Shown: one piece after another, positions 37,557 to 47,768 of the stretch
How positions within the stretch are numbered: position 1 is the first letter of the stretch
Layout: each line of letters opens with the position of its first letter
Source: an uncultured Hyphomicrobiales bacterium
GTDB taxonomy: Bacteria > Pseudomonadota > Alphaproteobacteria > Rhizobiales > Beijerinckiaceae
Assembly (NCBI GenBank): GCA_903824185.1
Contig: CAIJVU010000074.1
Span: forward strand, 1-64,000
Direction: 5' to 3'
DNA: 64,000 nucleotides
The notes under the pieces: generated by a model
The model's database searches: none
The model's input: only the letters and a program-made list of their open reading frames with translations
Told to the model about the DNA's origin: nothing
Program-made: the position numbers and the translations under genes

Positions 37557-38258
37557 TCAGGCGGCGTGGGCCGATTCTGTGGCCACCAAATGCCAAGCCG
37601 GACTGCTGCTTCTGGCTTTGCGCTCAAAGGTCCAGATATCGGTGACATCGACAATTTTGTCAGCGGCCCCCTCGATCACTTTGCCGTCCGCATCCTTGGT
37701 CACGGTAATCAGTTTGGAGGAGAATTTGACCGTGACTTGTATCATCTGCTCTTTCAAATGCGCATCGACCAGCACCGCACTGTCAATCGCCACAAAGGTG
37801 GTGTTCATCACCTCATGACGCTTTTCGCGCTCTGTAATGGCAGCATTGAAGCCGTCAAACACCAGAGGCGACAAGAGATCTTTCAAGCGGGTGCGGTCGC
37901 CTTGGGCAAAGGCAATGACAATCATCTCATAGGCAGATTTGGCCCCGTTCAGGAAGTCCGCCGGATCAAAGTCGGGGTCTGCCGCCACGATCTGGTCGAG
38001 ATCCTGCGCCAAGGCCGAATGCGGTTCGGCAAGGCCGGTCCAGCGATGGCCTGAGGCTTGCGCCTCGCTTGGGGCTTGGTCTGGTGCTGCAAAGGGCACG
38101 ACCTGTCCGCGCTCTTGGGCCTCATAAGGGGGACGCAACGGGGTGGAATGCTCGTCTTCCTGTCCGGTCCGCATACCCAGAACCGAATAAAGGCGCCAAC
38201 CCACAAAGGCGGCCATGACAAGAAACACTAAGGTACTAAAATCCATTGAACTGTTCAT
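37557..38258 (-). CDS. Tim44/TimA-like inner-membrane protein
   Basis: 233 residues: one N-terminal membrane helix (about 7-28), a Pro/Glu-rich linker, then a Tim44-like domain (about 90-225: FLNGAKSAYEMIVIAFAQGD and VVDVTDIWTFER). Bacterial Tim44-like proteins are ancestors of the mitochondrial import motor subunit; their bacterial role is unsettled. It is divergent from secB, the usual arrangement. Confidence 0.88.
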   Translation of the reverse strand: MNSSMDFSTLVFLVMAAFVGWRLYSVLGMRTGQEDEHSTPLRPPYEAQERGQVVPFAAPDQAPSEAQASGHRWTGLAEPHSALAQDLDQIVAADPDFDPADFLNGAKSAYEMIVIAFAQGDRTRLKDLLSPLVFDGFNAAITEREKRHEVMNTTFVAIDSAVLVDAHLKEQMIQVTVKFSSKLITVTKDADGKVIEGAADKIVDVTDIWTFERKARSSSPAWHLVATESAHAA

Positions 38259-38300
38259 TGCGCTCTCTGCCTACACTCTCGAAAGGGTCAGTCTGCCCGT

Positions 38301-38330
38301 TATATAGGTTTAAAAAGAGAGAAAAGCCAA
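38301..38330 (-). promoter_or_regulatory. Possible promoter of the Tim44-like gene
   Basis: Minus strand TTGGCT, 18 bases, TATATA, about 45 bases upstream of the start. Two further short inverted repeats (near 38333-38350 and 38360-38385) lie between this and secB. Confidence 0.4.
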
Positions 38331-38473
38331 GGAAAGCTTACAGCTTTCTTGAAAACAACAAGGTCCGGAACCAAGAAAACCTTGTTCAAAACCCCCTCCC
38401 GTGATAGCCGGAACATTATGTTGTTTCGTATCACGCTGTCCTTTGACCATTTTAGAACAGGAAAATTTTAATC

Positions 38474-38968
38474 ATGGCCGATTCTCAAGCGGGCGCACCC
38501 AAAAGCGACGCACCCTCCATTAGCGTTTTAACGCAATATATCAAAGACATGTCCTTTGAAAACCCCAATGCCCCGATGTCTCTGGCACCCCAACAACAAG
38601 CGCCGTCCATTGCGGTGAATGTCAATGTGAATGCCCGCGCTCTGTCGGAAACCGATTATGAAGTCGAGCTGGTTCTGGTTGGACAGGCCGGTGAAGCCCC
38701 GCAATTGCTGTTTCAGATGGAACTGACCTATTGCGGCATTTTCCGTTTGCAGAATATTCCGGCTGAACAATCCGCCCCTGTGGTGATGATCGAATGCCCA
38801 AGGCTTTTGTTCCCCTTCGCGCGTCAAATCGTCGCTGATTCGGTACGCAATGGCGGTTTCCCGCCCCTTTATATCGACCCGATCGACTTTGCCGGTCTGT
38901 TTCAGGAGCGCCAACAGGAATTGGCCAATCAGGATCTGGCCAACAAGGTTCCTGCCGGCAAGGCCTGA
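38474..38968 (+). CDS. secB: Protein-export chaperone SecB
   Basis: A tetrameric cytosolic chaperone that keeps preproteins unfolded and hands them to SecA. It has 164 residues. YIKDMSFENPNAP near the N-terminus, LLFQMELTYCGIF in the middle and CPRLLFPFARQIVADSVRNGGFPPLYIDPIDF near the end are the family blocks. Its TGA shares one base with the alkB ATG. Confidence 0.97.
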   Translation: MADSQAGAPKSDAPSISVLTQYIKDMSFENPNAPMSLAPQQQAPSIAVNVNVNARALSETDYEVELVLVGQAGEAPQLLFQMELTYCGIFRLQNIPAEQSAPVVMIECPRLLFPFARQIVADSVRNGGFPPLYIDPIDFAGLFQERQQELANQDLANKVPAGKA

Positions 38969-39684
38969 TGCCTGCCTCGTCCTCAAACGATCCACGGCGT
39001 GCGGGGGCACCGATGTCCCCGCCATCCGACCCTTTATCCCCTCAAGTGAGCCTGTTTCAGGACAGCGCCGCAACGCCTGATTTGCCTGAGGGTTTTGCCT
39101 ATTATCCCGGCTATTTTGACGACAAGGCCCAGCACATGCTGCTGGACGAGATCCGTCAGATCATCGCGCAAGCCCCGTTATTTACCCCGCTCATGCCCAA
39201 AACAGGCCAGCCTTTTTCGGTGCGCATGAGCAATTGCGGCCCCTTGGGATGGGTGTCGGACCGCGCGGGCTATCGCTATCAGCCGCAGCACCCCGAAACC
39301 GGTAGCCCTTGGCCCCTGATGCCTGACCCTTTGACGGCGCTGTGGGAAAACGTGTCCGGCTTTTCGGGGCCAGCCGAAGCCTGCCTGATCAATTACTATG
39401 CCGACGGCACCCGCATGGGCCTGCATCAGGACCGCGACGAGGAGACATTCGACGCCCCTGTCGTGTCCGTTTCGCTGGGCGACGAGGCGGTTTTCCGCAT
39501 AGGCGGCTTGAAGCGCAAAGATCCGACACGGTCCATGCGGTTGAAATCAGGCGATGTGCTGGTCTTTGGCGGACCGGCCCGCCTTGCCTTTCACGGCATT
39601 GATCGCGTGATCAAGGGCTCTTCCGCTTTGCTCAAGCAAGGCGGACGCCTCAATCTGACCCTGCGACGGGTGACAGCGCTTTAA
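38968..39684 (+). CDS. alkB: AlkB-type 2-oxoglutarate/Fe(II) dioxygenase
   Basis: An oxidative demethylase of 1-methyladenine and 3-methylcytosine in DNA or RNA. It has 238 residues. Iron ligands are His153, Asp155 (HQDRD) and His209 (FHGIDR); Arg227 and Arg233 near the C-terminus bind 2-oxoglutarate and substrate as in E. coli AlkB. NYYADGTRMGLH is the family nucleotide-lid region. Translationally coupled to secB through a one-base overlap; in relatives this position usually has other genes. Confidence 0.93.
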   Translation: MPASSSNDPRRAGAPMSPPSDPLSPQVSLFQDSAATPDLPEGFAYYPGYFDDKAQHMLLDEIRQIIAQAPLFTPLMPKTGQPFSVRMSNCGPLGWVSDRAGYRYQPQHPETGSPWPLMPDPLTALWENVSGFSGPAEACLINYYADGTRMGLHQDRDEETFDAPVVSVSLGDEAVFRIGGLKRKDPTRSMRLKSGDVLVFGGPARLAFHGIDRVIKGSSALLKQGGRLNLTLRRVTAL

Positions 39685-39694
39685 GACAAGCGCC

Positions 39695-40267
39695 TTATTT
39701 GGGGCCGCCTTTGGACACCCCGACCAGAGCGGGACGCAGCAAGCGTTCCCCGATCACAAAACCCGATTGCACCACTTGCGTGACGGTGCCTGCGGGCAAA
39801 GCCGGATCCTCAACCTCGAACATCGCCTGATGCAGATTGGGGTCAAAGCGTTCGCCTTGTGGATCGATCTTGCGGATGTGATGGCGCTCCAGCGTTTTCA
39901 AAAGATCGCGCTCGGTCAATTCAACGCCTTCCAGCATCGGCTTGACGGCGCTGTCAGCGGCCTGTCGGGCCTCCTCGGAAAAACTGTCCAAAGCACGCCG
40001 CAGATTGTCTGTGACGGTGAGCATATCCTGCGCAAAATTGGCCACCGCATAGGTGCGGGCATCGGCCATTTCTTTTTCGGTGCGGCGGCGCAGATTTTCC
40101 ATATCGGCCAGCGTCCGCAACAGCTTGTCTTTCAACGACTGGTTTTCTGCAGTGAGAACCGCCACGGGATCGCTGATTTCGGGTTCGGGAGCGGCTTGAG
40201 GGGCGGAGGTCTCCGGTGTCGGGGCCTGCGGGTCAGAAGTCTGTGCGTGATGATCAGCGGTCGTCAT
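39695..40267 (-). CDS. grpE: Nucleotide exchange factor GrpE
   Basis: The DnaK cochaperone. It has 190 residues: an acidic/Pro-rich disordered N-terminus (1-35), a long coiled coil (about 38-95, with [16 protein letters not shown]), then the beta-wing domain ([25 protein letters not shown]). No dnaK/dnaJ or hrcA is adjacent. The 3' end is 10 bases from the convergent alkB. Confidence 0.95.
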   Translation of the reverse strand: MTTADHHAQTSDPQAPTPETSAPQAAPEPEISDPVAVLTAENQSLKDKLLRTLADMENLRRRTEKEMADARTYAVANFAQDMLTVTDNLRRALDSFSEEARQAADSAVKPMLEGVELTERDLLKTLERHHIRKIDPQGERFDPNLHQAMFEVEDPALPAGTVTQVVQSGFVIGERLLRPALVGVSKGGPK

Positions 40268-40354
40268 GGTCTTCCACTATTCTGGTCTTATCAAAGAAAA
40301 GGGTGTGAGGGCGATATCAGGTTTCAAGCGGCAAAATTCAAGGGTGAACAGGCG

Positions 40355-43171
40355 TTATTTCGATGATTCCACCGCAGTTTTTGTCTCATGTGCACTTTCA
40401 AGGATGGATTTGAGGGTGGTTTCGATGGTTTTGATGCGGCCTGAATGCAGCACTTTCGATCCGGTCAGATCCGTCACATAAAAAACGTCCACCACTTTTT
40501 CCCCGAATGTCGCGATATGGGCGGAGGCGATATTGAGGTTGAGTTTGCCGATGGCGGTGGTCAATTCATAGAGCAGGCCGGGACGGTCAAGACCCGAAAC
40601 CTCAAGGACCGTGGTGCGGCCGGACAAGGCATTGTCGATGACCACTTCGGACAACACGTGAAACGCTTTGTGATTGGTGCGCTTTTTATGGTGCGAGGCA
40701 ACGACTTCGGCAATCCTGATATCACCTTTGAGCGCCTGTTCGATGCTGCGGGCCACCCGCGCGGCGCGGCGCAATTCATCCTCGTCATTGTCGAAAGCGC
40801 GCGAGAGCGAGATCGTATCAAGCGCCATGCCGTCGGTGGTGGTAAAAATTTGCGCATCGACAATATTGGCGCCCGCAGCCGCACAAGCGCCCGTGATGAT
40901 GGCGAGCAGGCGCGGATGATCGGGGGCTGTGACCGTGAGTTCGGTAATGCCGCGGAACCGGTCGGTTGCGACCTCTGTCGCCATGGAATGCATGTCACGC
41001 TCAGCGGCCAGCAAAAAGCGGGCATGGCGGGTGCGGTGCTCCTGATCGACTTTCAACCAATAGGCCGGATAATGCCGCCCGATATAGGCATCGATTTCGG
41101 GATCGGACCAGCCGGGCAGATTTTGCCGTGTGACTTCCTGCGCATGTTTGACGCGTTGCGCGCGATCAATGGTTGAATGACCCCCGGCCAGAATGATCTC
41201 GGTTTCCCAGAACAGGGTTCTCAGCAGCTGTCCTTTCCAGCCGTTCCAGACCCCGGGGCCAACCGCCATAATGTCGCAGACCGTCAGCACAAGCAGCATT
41301 TTCAACCGTTCGAGCGTTTGCACGACGGCGCCGAAACTTTCAATGGTGCGCGGATCGGACAAGTCGCGGCTTTGCGCGATGGTGGACATATCGAGGTGAT
41401 GGGCAATCAACCACGCCACCGCCTCGGTCTCGCTTTCATTCAAGCCAAAGCGCGGGCACAAAATGCGCGCCATGCGTTCACCGGCGATGGAATGATCTTC
41501 GGGCCGTCCTTTGGCAATGTCATGCAGGAAGATGGCCACCGCCAGCACTTTGCGATTGCGGATGGTGGGCAGGATTTCATTGGCCACCGGCAGATCATCT
41601 TTCAGCAGGCCTTGGTCAAGGGTCGCCAAAATCCCGACCGAACGCAGCAAATGCTCGTCGACCGTGTAGTGATGATACATGTTGAATTGCATCATCGCGA
41701 CGATGCGCCCGAATTGCGGCACAAAGCGGCCGAGCAAGCCGGTTTCATTCATCCGCCGCAACAGGCTTTCGGGGGATTTTTTCGAATTCAGAATTTCAAC
41801 AAACAGCCGGTTGGCTTCTTCGTTTTTCCGCAAGTCCGACGTGACAAGACGCAAAGACTGGGTGACCAGCCGCGTCGCATCCGGATGGATCATGCGATCC
41901 AGCTGATCGGCAAACCAGAACAAGCGCAACAGATTGACAGGGTCTTTGGTAAAAATATCGGGCCGCGCAATGCTGATGCGGTCCCCGATCAAAACAAAAT
42001 CACGCGTATCGGGAATGGCAGCATGCTGGCGTTTCAGGCTGTCCAGCATGCGTTGCAAAATCGGTTGTTTTTTGGTGTGGCGCGTCTGCAAAGCGGAACA
42101 GACAATGGCTGTCAAATCGCCCACGTCTTTTGCAACCAGAAAATAGCGCTTCATAAAGCGCTCGACCGATGACAGACCGCCATGGCTTTTATAATCCATG
42201 CGCTCCACGATATTGCGTTGCATGTCAAAAGACAGGCGCTCTTCCGCCCGCCCCGTGGCAAAATGCATATGGCAGCGCACCCGCCACAAAAAATCCTCGC
42301 AGCGTTCAAACAGCCGCAACTCCTCGGCGTCGAACAATCCGACTTTGACAAGCTCGGACGGCAGTTTCACGCGATAGGCATATTTGGAAATCCAGTACAG
42401 CGTGTTGAGATCACGCAAGCCGCCTTTGCCGTCCTTGACATTGGGCTCGACCAGATAGCGCGAAGTGCCGGCGCGCGTGACGCGCTGTTCGCGTTCCGCC
42501 AATTTGGCCGTCATGAATTCCGCGGTTGTTCCGATGACAATTTCCTTGTCAAAGCGGCTTTCAAAGCCGTCAAACAATCCGCGCTCGCCGATCAGAAAAC
42601 GCGCCTCAAGCAAAGCCGTGCGGATGGTCATATCCGCGCGCCCTTCCCTGATACATTCTTCGACGGTGCGGGTGGAATGACCGACCTTCAGCTTCAAATC
42701 CCACAGCGTGTATAAAATGATTTCAATGACGCTTTCAGACCACGGCGTTGTTTTGTAGGGCAGCAAAAACAACAGATCGATATCCGACCCCGGTGCCAGC
42801 GTACCGCGCCCGTAACCCCCCACCGCCACAACCGCGATTTGCTCAGCCGTCGAGGGATTTTCCGCAGGATAAAAAACGCCGATCGCCACCTCGAACAAAG
42901 CGGCGATGATCGCATCCATCACATCCGACAAATAGCTGACGCATTGCAAACCGCTTTTATGCGCCAGCAGAATTTTTTCGGCGTGCTGGCGCTCAAGCGT
43001 CAACACGCCCGACAACAGGCCGACAATGGCTTTGCGGGCCTCATGGGCCTGTGCATGGTTTTGCGCAATGGCCATGACCCGTTGCGCCAAGGCTTTGGCA
43101 TCAAAGGACAGGGACAGATCAGCCTCGGGCAAAGACTGTATCGATGCGATTTTGTCGATCTGTTCTGTCAT
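40355..43171 (-). CDS. glnD: Bifunctional uridylyltransferase/uridylyl-removing enzyme
   Basis: A nitrogen sensor that uridylylates PII proteins when glutamine is low and deuridylylates them when it is high. The ATG giving MTEQIDKIAS (938 residues) is preferred; upstream codons run into the 3' end of glcB. The nucleotidyltransferase motif GGYGRGTLAPGSDIDL is at 118-133 (Asp130, Asp132), the HD domain has FLHDIAKGRPEDHS, and two ACT domains lie at the C-terminus (ELTVTAPDHPRLLAII and VLEVSGLDRPGLLYEL). In many relatives murJ follows glnD; here grpE does. Confidence 0.95.
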   Translation of the reverse strand: MTEQIDKIASIQSLPEADLSLSFDAKALAQRVMAIAQNHAQAHEARKAIVGLLSGVLTLERQHAEKILLAHKSGLQCVSYLSDVMDAIIAALFEVAIGVFYPAENPSTAEQIAVVAVGGYGRGTLAPGSDIDLLFLLPYKTTPWSESVIEIILYTLWDLKLKVGHSTRTVEECIREGRADMTIRTALLEARFLIGERGLFDGFESRFDKEIVIGTTAEFMTAKLAEREQRVTRAGTSRYLVEPNVKDGKGGLRDLNTLYWISKYAYRVKLPSELVKVGLFDAEELRLFERCEDFLWRVRCHMHFATGRAEERLSFDMQRNIVERMDYKSHGGLSSVERFMKRYFLVAKDVGDLTAIVCSALQTRHTKKQPILQRMLDSLKRQHAAIPDTRDFVLIGDRISIARPDIFTKDPVNLLRLFWFADQLDRMIHPDATRLVTQSLRLVTSDLRKNEEANRLFVEILNSKKSPESLLRRMNETGLLGRFVPQFGRIVAMMQFNMYHHYTVDEHLLRSVGILATLDQGLLKDDLPVANEILPTIRNRKVLAVAIFLHDIAKGRPEDHSIAGERMARILCPRFGLNESETEAVAWLIAHHLDMSTIAQSRDLSDPRTIESFGAVVQTLERLKMLLVLTVCDIMAVGPGVWNGWKGQLLRTLFWETEIILAGGHSTIDRAQRVKHAQEVTRQNLPGWSDPEIDAYIGRHYPAYWLKVDQEHRTRHARFLLAAERDMHSMATEVATDRFRGITELTVTAPDHPRLLAIITGACAAAGANIVDAQIFTTTDGMALDTISLSRAFDNDEDELRRAARVARSIEQALKGDIRIAEVVASHHKKRTNHKAFHVLSEVVIDNALSGRTTVLEVSGLDRPGLLYELTTAIGKLNLNIASAHIATFGEKVVDVFYVTDLTGSKVLHSGRIKTIETTLKSILESAHETKTAVESSK

Positions 43172-43212
43172 GATGGTCACGACCCATGCCCTCGCTTTGC
43201 AACAGGGATCTG

Positions 43213-45384
43213 TTACGCCGCCTGTCCTGCTTTGGCCTGCTTGCGGCGGGCATGCAAGATGAATTCGGTATAGCAATTGGGTTGGCTAGATCCTTTGAAG
43301 ATCAAATCAGCCGCCGCCTGAAAGGCCAGACCATTACAGGCCGGTGCCAAGGGCTGGTACAAGGGATCCCCCGCATTCTGCCGATCGACAATCACCGCCA
43401 TGCGCTTCATGCTTTCTATGACCTGCGCTTCGCTGATCACGCCATGCATCAGCCAATTGGCCAGATGCTGGCTGGAAATGCGCAAGGTAGCCCGATCTTC
43501 CATCAGGCCGACATCATGGATATCAGGCACTTTGGAACAGCCCACGCCCTGATCGATCCAGCGCACGACATAGCCGAGAATGCCTTGCACATTATTGTCG
43601 ATCTCCTGCTGCACCTCTTCGGGCGACCAGTTCGACTGGGCCAAGGGCAGATGCAAAATATCGGTCAGGCGGCTTTTGGTATCATGCGCCAATTCTTTCT
43701 GCCGCTCGTGCACATCCACACTGTGATAATGCAGCACATGCAAGGTGGCCGCGGTGGGTGAGGGCACCCAAGCCGTATTGGCACCTGCTTTCGGGTGATT
43801 GATTTTTTGCGCAAGCATATCGGCCATCCGGTCGGGCGCAGCCCACATGCCTTTGCCGATTTGCGCTTTGCCGGGCAGCCCACACGCCAGTCCGATTTTC
43901 ACATTCGAGTCTTCATAGGCACCGAGCCACAAGGCCGAGCGCATATCGTTTTTACGTACCACCGGTCCCGATGCCATGATGGTATGGATTTCATCACCCG
44001 TGCGATCCAAGAAGCCGGTATTGATGAAGGCCACACGATGCTGGGCGGCAAGGATACAGGCTTTCAAATTCGCACTGGTGCGGCGCTCTTCATCCATGAT
44101 GCCCATTTTCAGCGTATGCCGCGGCAAGCCGACGAGATCTTCGACGCGCGCAAACAAACGATCCGCCCAAGCTACTTCTTCGGGGCCGTGCATTTTGGGT
44201 TTCACAATATAGATGGAACCGGTCCGGCTGTTTTTGAGCGGTGTGTCGCCCTTCACATTATGTTTGGCAATCAACACGCTGATCGCTGCATCCAGAATGG
44301 TTTCGGGAATCTCATGTCCGTTCTTGTCACGGATGATGTCTGTCATCATGTGATGGCCGACATTGCGCACCAGCATCAGACTGCGTCCGGCCAAAGTCAG
44401 GGACTGGCCCGCGCGCGATGTATAGACGCGGTCTTGATTGAGATGGCGAGCGACCATCTGGCCGCCTTTGTCGAACTGGGCCGACAGAGTGCCTTTCATC
44501 AAACCCAACCAGTTGCGGTAGATTTCGATTTTGTCATCGACATCGACCGCCGCCACGCTGTCTTCCATATCCATGATGGTGGTGATGGCGGATTCCAAAA
44601 TGACATCGGCCACACCGGCCGGATCGCCTTTGCCGATGGGATGGGCGCGATTGATCACCACTTCAATATGCAGATGATGATTTTGGAACAACAAAGCGTC
44701 CGGCGCATCCGCTGCTCCGCGATAGCCGATCCACTGGCTGTCGTTTTTAAGCGTGGTCGTGTGCCCGTTCGACAACACGATGTGCAAGTGTCCGGCTTCG
44801 ATCTGATAGCGGGTTACCGCGTGATGATGGCCCTCGTGTAGTGGGATCGCCTCATCCAAAAAGGATTTGGCCCGCGCCACCACGGCCTCAGCCCGTGCAG
44901 GGTTTAAGCCTTTGCCACCCCTTGCCAGTGCCCCTTCATCGGCAATCGCATCGGTTCCATACAGCGCATCATACAGACTGCCCCAACGGGCATTGGCGGC
45001 ATTGAGCGCATAACGGGCATTGGACATCGGCACCACCAGTTGCGGACCGGCAATCTCAGCAATTTCCGCATCCACATGCGCCGTCGCAATCGAGCCACTG
45101 GCTGGCTCTTCCACGAGATAGCCGATCTCGCGCAAAAAGGTCTGGTAGTGGGCGGGATCTTGAACCTGCCCTTTATGCGTGCGGTGCCAGATATCAAGCG
45201 CGGCTTGCAACTGGTCACGCTTGGCCAGCAAAGCCTGATTGTCCGGAGCCATGTCATGGATGATGGCGCTCAATCCCAACCAGAACGCGTCTGATGAGAC
45301 CGCCGAACCCGGCAATACATCCTTTTCAACAAAATCAACAAGAGCCTGATCAACTGTCAGCGAAGCAAGAGAAATCATGGACAT
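43213..45384 (-). CDS. glcB: Malate synthase G
   Basis: Condenses glyoxylate with acetyl-CoA in the glyoxylate shunt. The chosen ATG gives about 723 residues, the normal size of isoform G. Recognisable blocks are [18 protein letters not shown], the long [20 protein letters not shown] with the catalytic acids, [18 protein letters not shown], and the C-terminal VEESMKRM-like and [13 protein letters not shown]. The start is uncertain: three nearby in-frame ATGs, none with a strong Shine-Dalgarno. No isocitrate lyase gene is in the window. Confidence 0.95.
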   Translation of the reverse strand: MSMISLASLTVDQALVDFVEKDVLPGSAVSSDAFWLGLSAIIHDMAPDNQALLAKRDQLQAALDIWHRTHKGQVQDPAHYQTFLREIGYLVEEPASGSIATAHVDAEIAEIAGPQLVVPMSNARYALNAANARWGSLYDALYGTDAIADEGALARGGKGLNPARAEAVVARAKSFLDEAIPLHEGHHHAVTRYQIEAGHLHIVLSNGHTTTLKNDSQWIGYRGAADAPDALLFQNHHLHIEVVINRAHPIGKGDPAGVADVILESAITTIMDMEDSVAAVDVDDKIEIYRNWLGLMKGTLSAQFDKGGQMVARHLNQDRVYTSRAGQSLTLAGRSLMLVRNVGHHMMTDIIRDKNGHEIPETILDAAISVLIAKHNVKGDTPLKNSRTGSIYIVKPKMHGPEEVAWADRLFARVEDLVGLPRHTLKMGIMDEERRTSANLKACILAAQHRVAFINTGFLDRTGDEIHTIMASGPVVRKNDMRSALWLGAYEDSNVKIGLACGLPGKAQIGKGMWAAPDRMADMLAQKINHPKAGANTAWVPSPTAATLHVLHYHSVDVHERQKELAHDTKSRLTDILHLPLAQSNWSPEEVQQEIDNNVQGILGYVVRWIDQGVGCSKVPDIHDVGLMEDRATLRISSQHLANWLMHGVISEAQVIESMKRMAVIVDRQNAGDPLYQPLAPACNGLAFQAAADLIFKGSSQPNCYTEFILHARRKQAKAGQAA

Positions 45385-45458
45385 GAAACAACCATTCATT
45401 ACATGCGTTAAACCAAAATATTATGCCGCGCGGGGCATAACAGCGAAGCCTTCGTCTG

Positions 45459-46085
45459 TTAACTCAAGGGAAGCGCACCGTGCCGTGCAAAACCCGGACG
45501 AACCACAATGCCCTCATACCAATGTTTCAAATGGGGCAGAGCTGGGCGATTTTCAATCGGCATCGAGAACCAACGATGCGCGATCAAAGCCATAGGAATA
45601 TCGCCAAAGGTGAAATGATCCCCGCCCAGATAGGCCTGATGCGACAAGACCTGATCGACCAATGAAAAGGCTTTGGAACAAGCCGCAATACCGGCCTCGA
45701 TCTCGGCATGATTGCGCTTGTCTTGCGGCGTGCGCACCAAACCCCAAAAAACCGGTTTCATGGCAGGCCATGCCACCGTGTGCACCCAGTCCAGCCATTT
45801 ATCGGCTTGGGCGATCGCCGCTTCATCCTCGGGGGTGATGCTGTGTTCGACATCATAGCGGCGGGTGAGATAGCGCATGATCGCATGCGATTCCCACAAG
45901 ACCATCTCCCCATCCACGAGGGTCGGGATCAATCCATTGGGGTTGAGCGACAAAAAGGGTTCGGTATTGACGACCCCGAATTGCATGCCCGCATCGATGC
46001 GCTCGTAGGCCACCCCGATTTCATCGCAGCAACACAAGACTTTTTGGACATTGATGGAATTGGCCCGTCCCCAGATTGTCAGCAT
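45459..46085 (-). CDS. Glutathione S-transferase family protein
   Basis: 208 residues. The thioredoxin-like domain (1-80) opens with LTIWGRANSINVQKVLCCCDEIG, and NPNGLIPTLVDGEMVLWESHAIMRYL carries the glutathione-binding cis-Pro and Glu-Ser pair. The helical C-terminal domain follows. The substrate is unknown. The start may be this ATG or the GTG just before it, which is better spaced from GAGGGGG. Confidence 0.9.
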   Translation of the reverse strand: MLTIWGRANSINVQKVLCCCDEIGVAYERIDAGMQFGVVNTEPFLSLNPNGLIPTLVDGEMVLWESHAIMRYLTRRYDVEHSITPEDEAAIAQADKWLDWVHTVAWPAMKPVFWGLVRTPQDKRNHAEIEAGIAACSKAFSLVDQVLSHQAYLGGDHFTFGDIPMALIAHRWFSMPIENRPALPHLKHWYEGIVVRPGFARHGALPLS

Positions 46086-46136
46086 CACGCAAAATTCCCC
46101 CTCAGATGTCATAGAATTGATGATCTGCCAGATGCA

Positions 46137-46463
46137 TTACATCAAGCGGCCCATCACGGCGAGTTCGGGCGCATGGGCCTCCTCGCGCATCATGAGTTCA
46201 TTTCCAGCAACCACATGGCGCAAGCTGGCCATGGCCTCGGCATAGTCTTTGAGTAATTCATCCGACTGCTTTTGCAAATAAGCCATGCGCTGGCGCGGAT
46301 CGGCATAGGCGAGACCGGACGCATTTTGCAACGGGGAATGAGCTGTTTTTTTCAGCATCAGCATTTCCTGTTGCAAGGTTTCAAGCTGGGTCTGCAACAG
46401 ATTGATGCGTTCCGAAACGGCGATGAGACCCTGAATTAACTCATTTTTTTCAGTTTTGGCCAC
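46137..46463 (-). CDS. Small coiled-coil protein, function unknown
   Basis: I do not recognise this protein of about 108 residues. It has a heptad-like helix (LIQGLIAVSERINLLQTQLETLQQEMLMLKK) in the first half and a second charged helix (RMAYLQKQSDELLKDYAEAMASLRHVV) in the other. There is no signal peptide or membrane segment. The GTG start is a guess; the frame is open 33 codons further upstream. It stands between the GST and the acyltransferase gene on the same strand. Confidence 0.5.
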   Translation of the reverse strand: MAKTEKNELIQGLIAVSERINLLQTQLETLQQEMLMLKKTAHSPLQNASGLAYADPRQRMAYLQKQSDELLKDYAEAMASLRHVVAGNELMMREEAHAPELAVMGRLM

Positions 46464-46577
46464 GCCGCGTTCTTTCAGTTTGGACTTTGTATCACATCGA
46501 AAGACCGCAAGCATGGCCACGAATGGGACCAGTTTATCGGAAAAAATCGAAGAGGTCAGCACTGTTCTTCACAATTT

Positions 46578-47759
46578 TCAGAACCGGCTTTGCCCGACAG
46601 TTCTCAGCCAGCGCGAAAAGCGAATGGCCACCTCATCCACCTGATGGAACAAAAGCGCCGCCAACATCGTCAAAGCTATGGTGGCCAGAGCAGCCATCAG
46701 ACAGGCAAGAACCGGCGCGGTTGGAAAAACGGCAAAAGTGAGCACCGCAGCCGCACTGCCGAAGCCACACAAAATCGGCCAATGCGCGAGGTAAATCGGG
46801 AAAGAATGCGTGCCAAGCCATTGCAGAACCGGCCCTCGCAGAAGATTTTGCATCCAGACACTGGTCAGCAAACCATAAAACAAAACCACCGAGCCCACCA
46901 TTTTCTGGGTATGGCCCGAACAATCCAGCGCGAAGGGCAGATCGGCCTCACAGACCGATTCAAACAAGGTCGCTGTTTTCACCTCGCCCATAATGCATAA
47001 CAGGCTGCCCGCCATGAGATAGAGAAAGGCACCGGACGGGGTGTCTTGGGACCATTGCTCGTCCCGCTCCACTGCGAGCAAATGGCCGATGATAAACAAA
47101 ATATAATAAGTGCGGATCAGCATCAGGCTGAGTACGAGCAAAGCCATTCTGTAGAAGAAGGGATGTTTTTTCCGCAATGTCACCAGCGTCAGCACGATGA
47201 GCGATCCGTGCATTTCAACGCTCAAGGTCCATAGGGGCGCGACAAACGCCGTAGCGATCGAATCCAGATAGCGATCGGTTAAAAGCGCACTGGTTTCCGC
47301 GTAGCCCACAAAGATAGAATTGAAAAAAGCATCTTTGGCAAAGAGGGTCCAGCCCAAAGCGGGACGCCACCAGTCTTGCAAAAACACGGAACCGGAAATG
47401 TCGGCTGCCCGCGGTGCCGGATCCCAATCCACCAACAGCCATTTGATGAAAAAAGAAAAGGCACAAGCGGCTGCAGCGGGGACAACCAAGCGGCCCCAAC
47501 GCGCGATAAATTGCACAAACGGATTCACATCCTTGGCAAAACTGGGTGTCAGAACATAGCCCGACAACAGAAAGAACACAAAAACACCGGTATAGCCGTC
47601 ATAGATCAAATAAAGGGGTGAGCCATGCACCAAGCCGCCCAGTGTAAAATCCGATATTTTTTCGGTGGCGAAAGCAGGATAAAAAGCTTCCGCAATATGC
47701 AGAAACAAAACCTGCAAACAGGCCAGACCACCAATGATATCAAGATAGCTTGAACGCAT
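46578..47759 (-). CDS. Acyltransferase family 3 membrane protein
   Basis: 393 residues with about 10 hydrophobic segments, the OafA/NodX-type acyltransferase-3 fold. The opening SYLDIIGGLACLQVLFLHIAE contains the diagnostic membrane His of the family, and GVFVFFLLSGYVLTPSF is the next typical block (usually FFVLSGFL). Such enzymes O-acylate surface glycans or lipids. It lies directly downstream of rpoN, where relatives often have hpf and ptsN. Confidence 0.85.
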   Translation of the reverse strand: MRSSYLDIIGGLACLQVLFLHIAEAFYPAFATEKISDFTLGGLVHGSPLYLIYDGYTGVFVFFLLSGYVLTPSFAKDVNPFVQFIARWGRLVVPAAAACAFSFFIKWLLVDWDPAPRAADISGSVFLQDWWRPALGWTLFAKDAFFNSIFVGYAETSALLTDRYLDSIATAFVAPLWTLSVEMHGSLIVLTLVTLRKKHPFFYRMALLVLSLMLIRTYYILFIIGHLLAVERDEQWSQDTPSGAFLYLMAGSLLCIMGEVKTATLFESVCEADLPFALDCSGHTQKMVGSVVLFYGLLTSVWMQNLLRGPVLQWLGTHSFPIYLAHWPILCGFGSAAAVLTFAVFPTAPVLACLMAALATIALTMLAALLFHQVDEVAIRFSRWLRTVGQSRF

Positions 47760-47768
47760 ACTCAGCCC

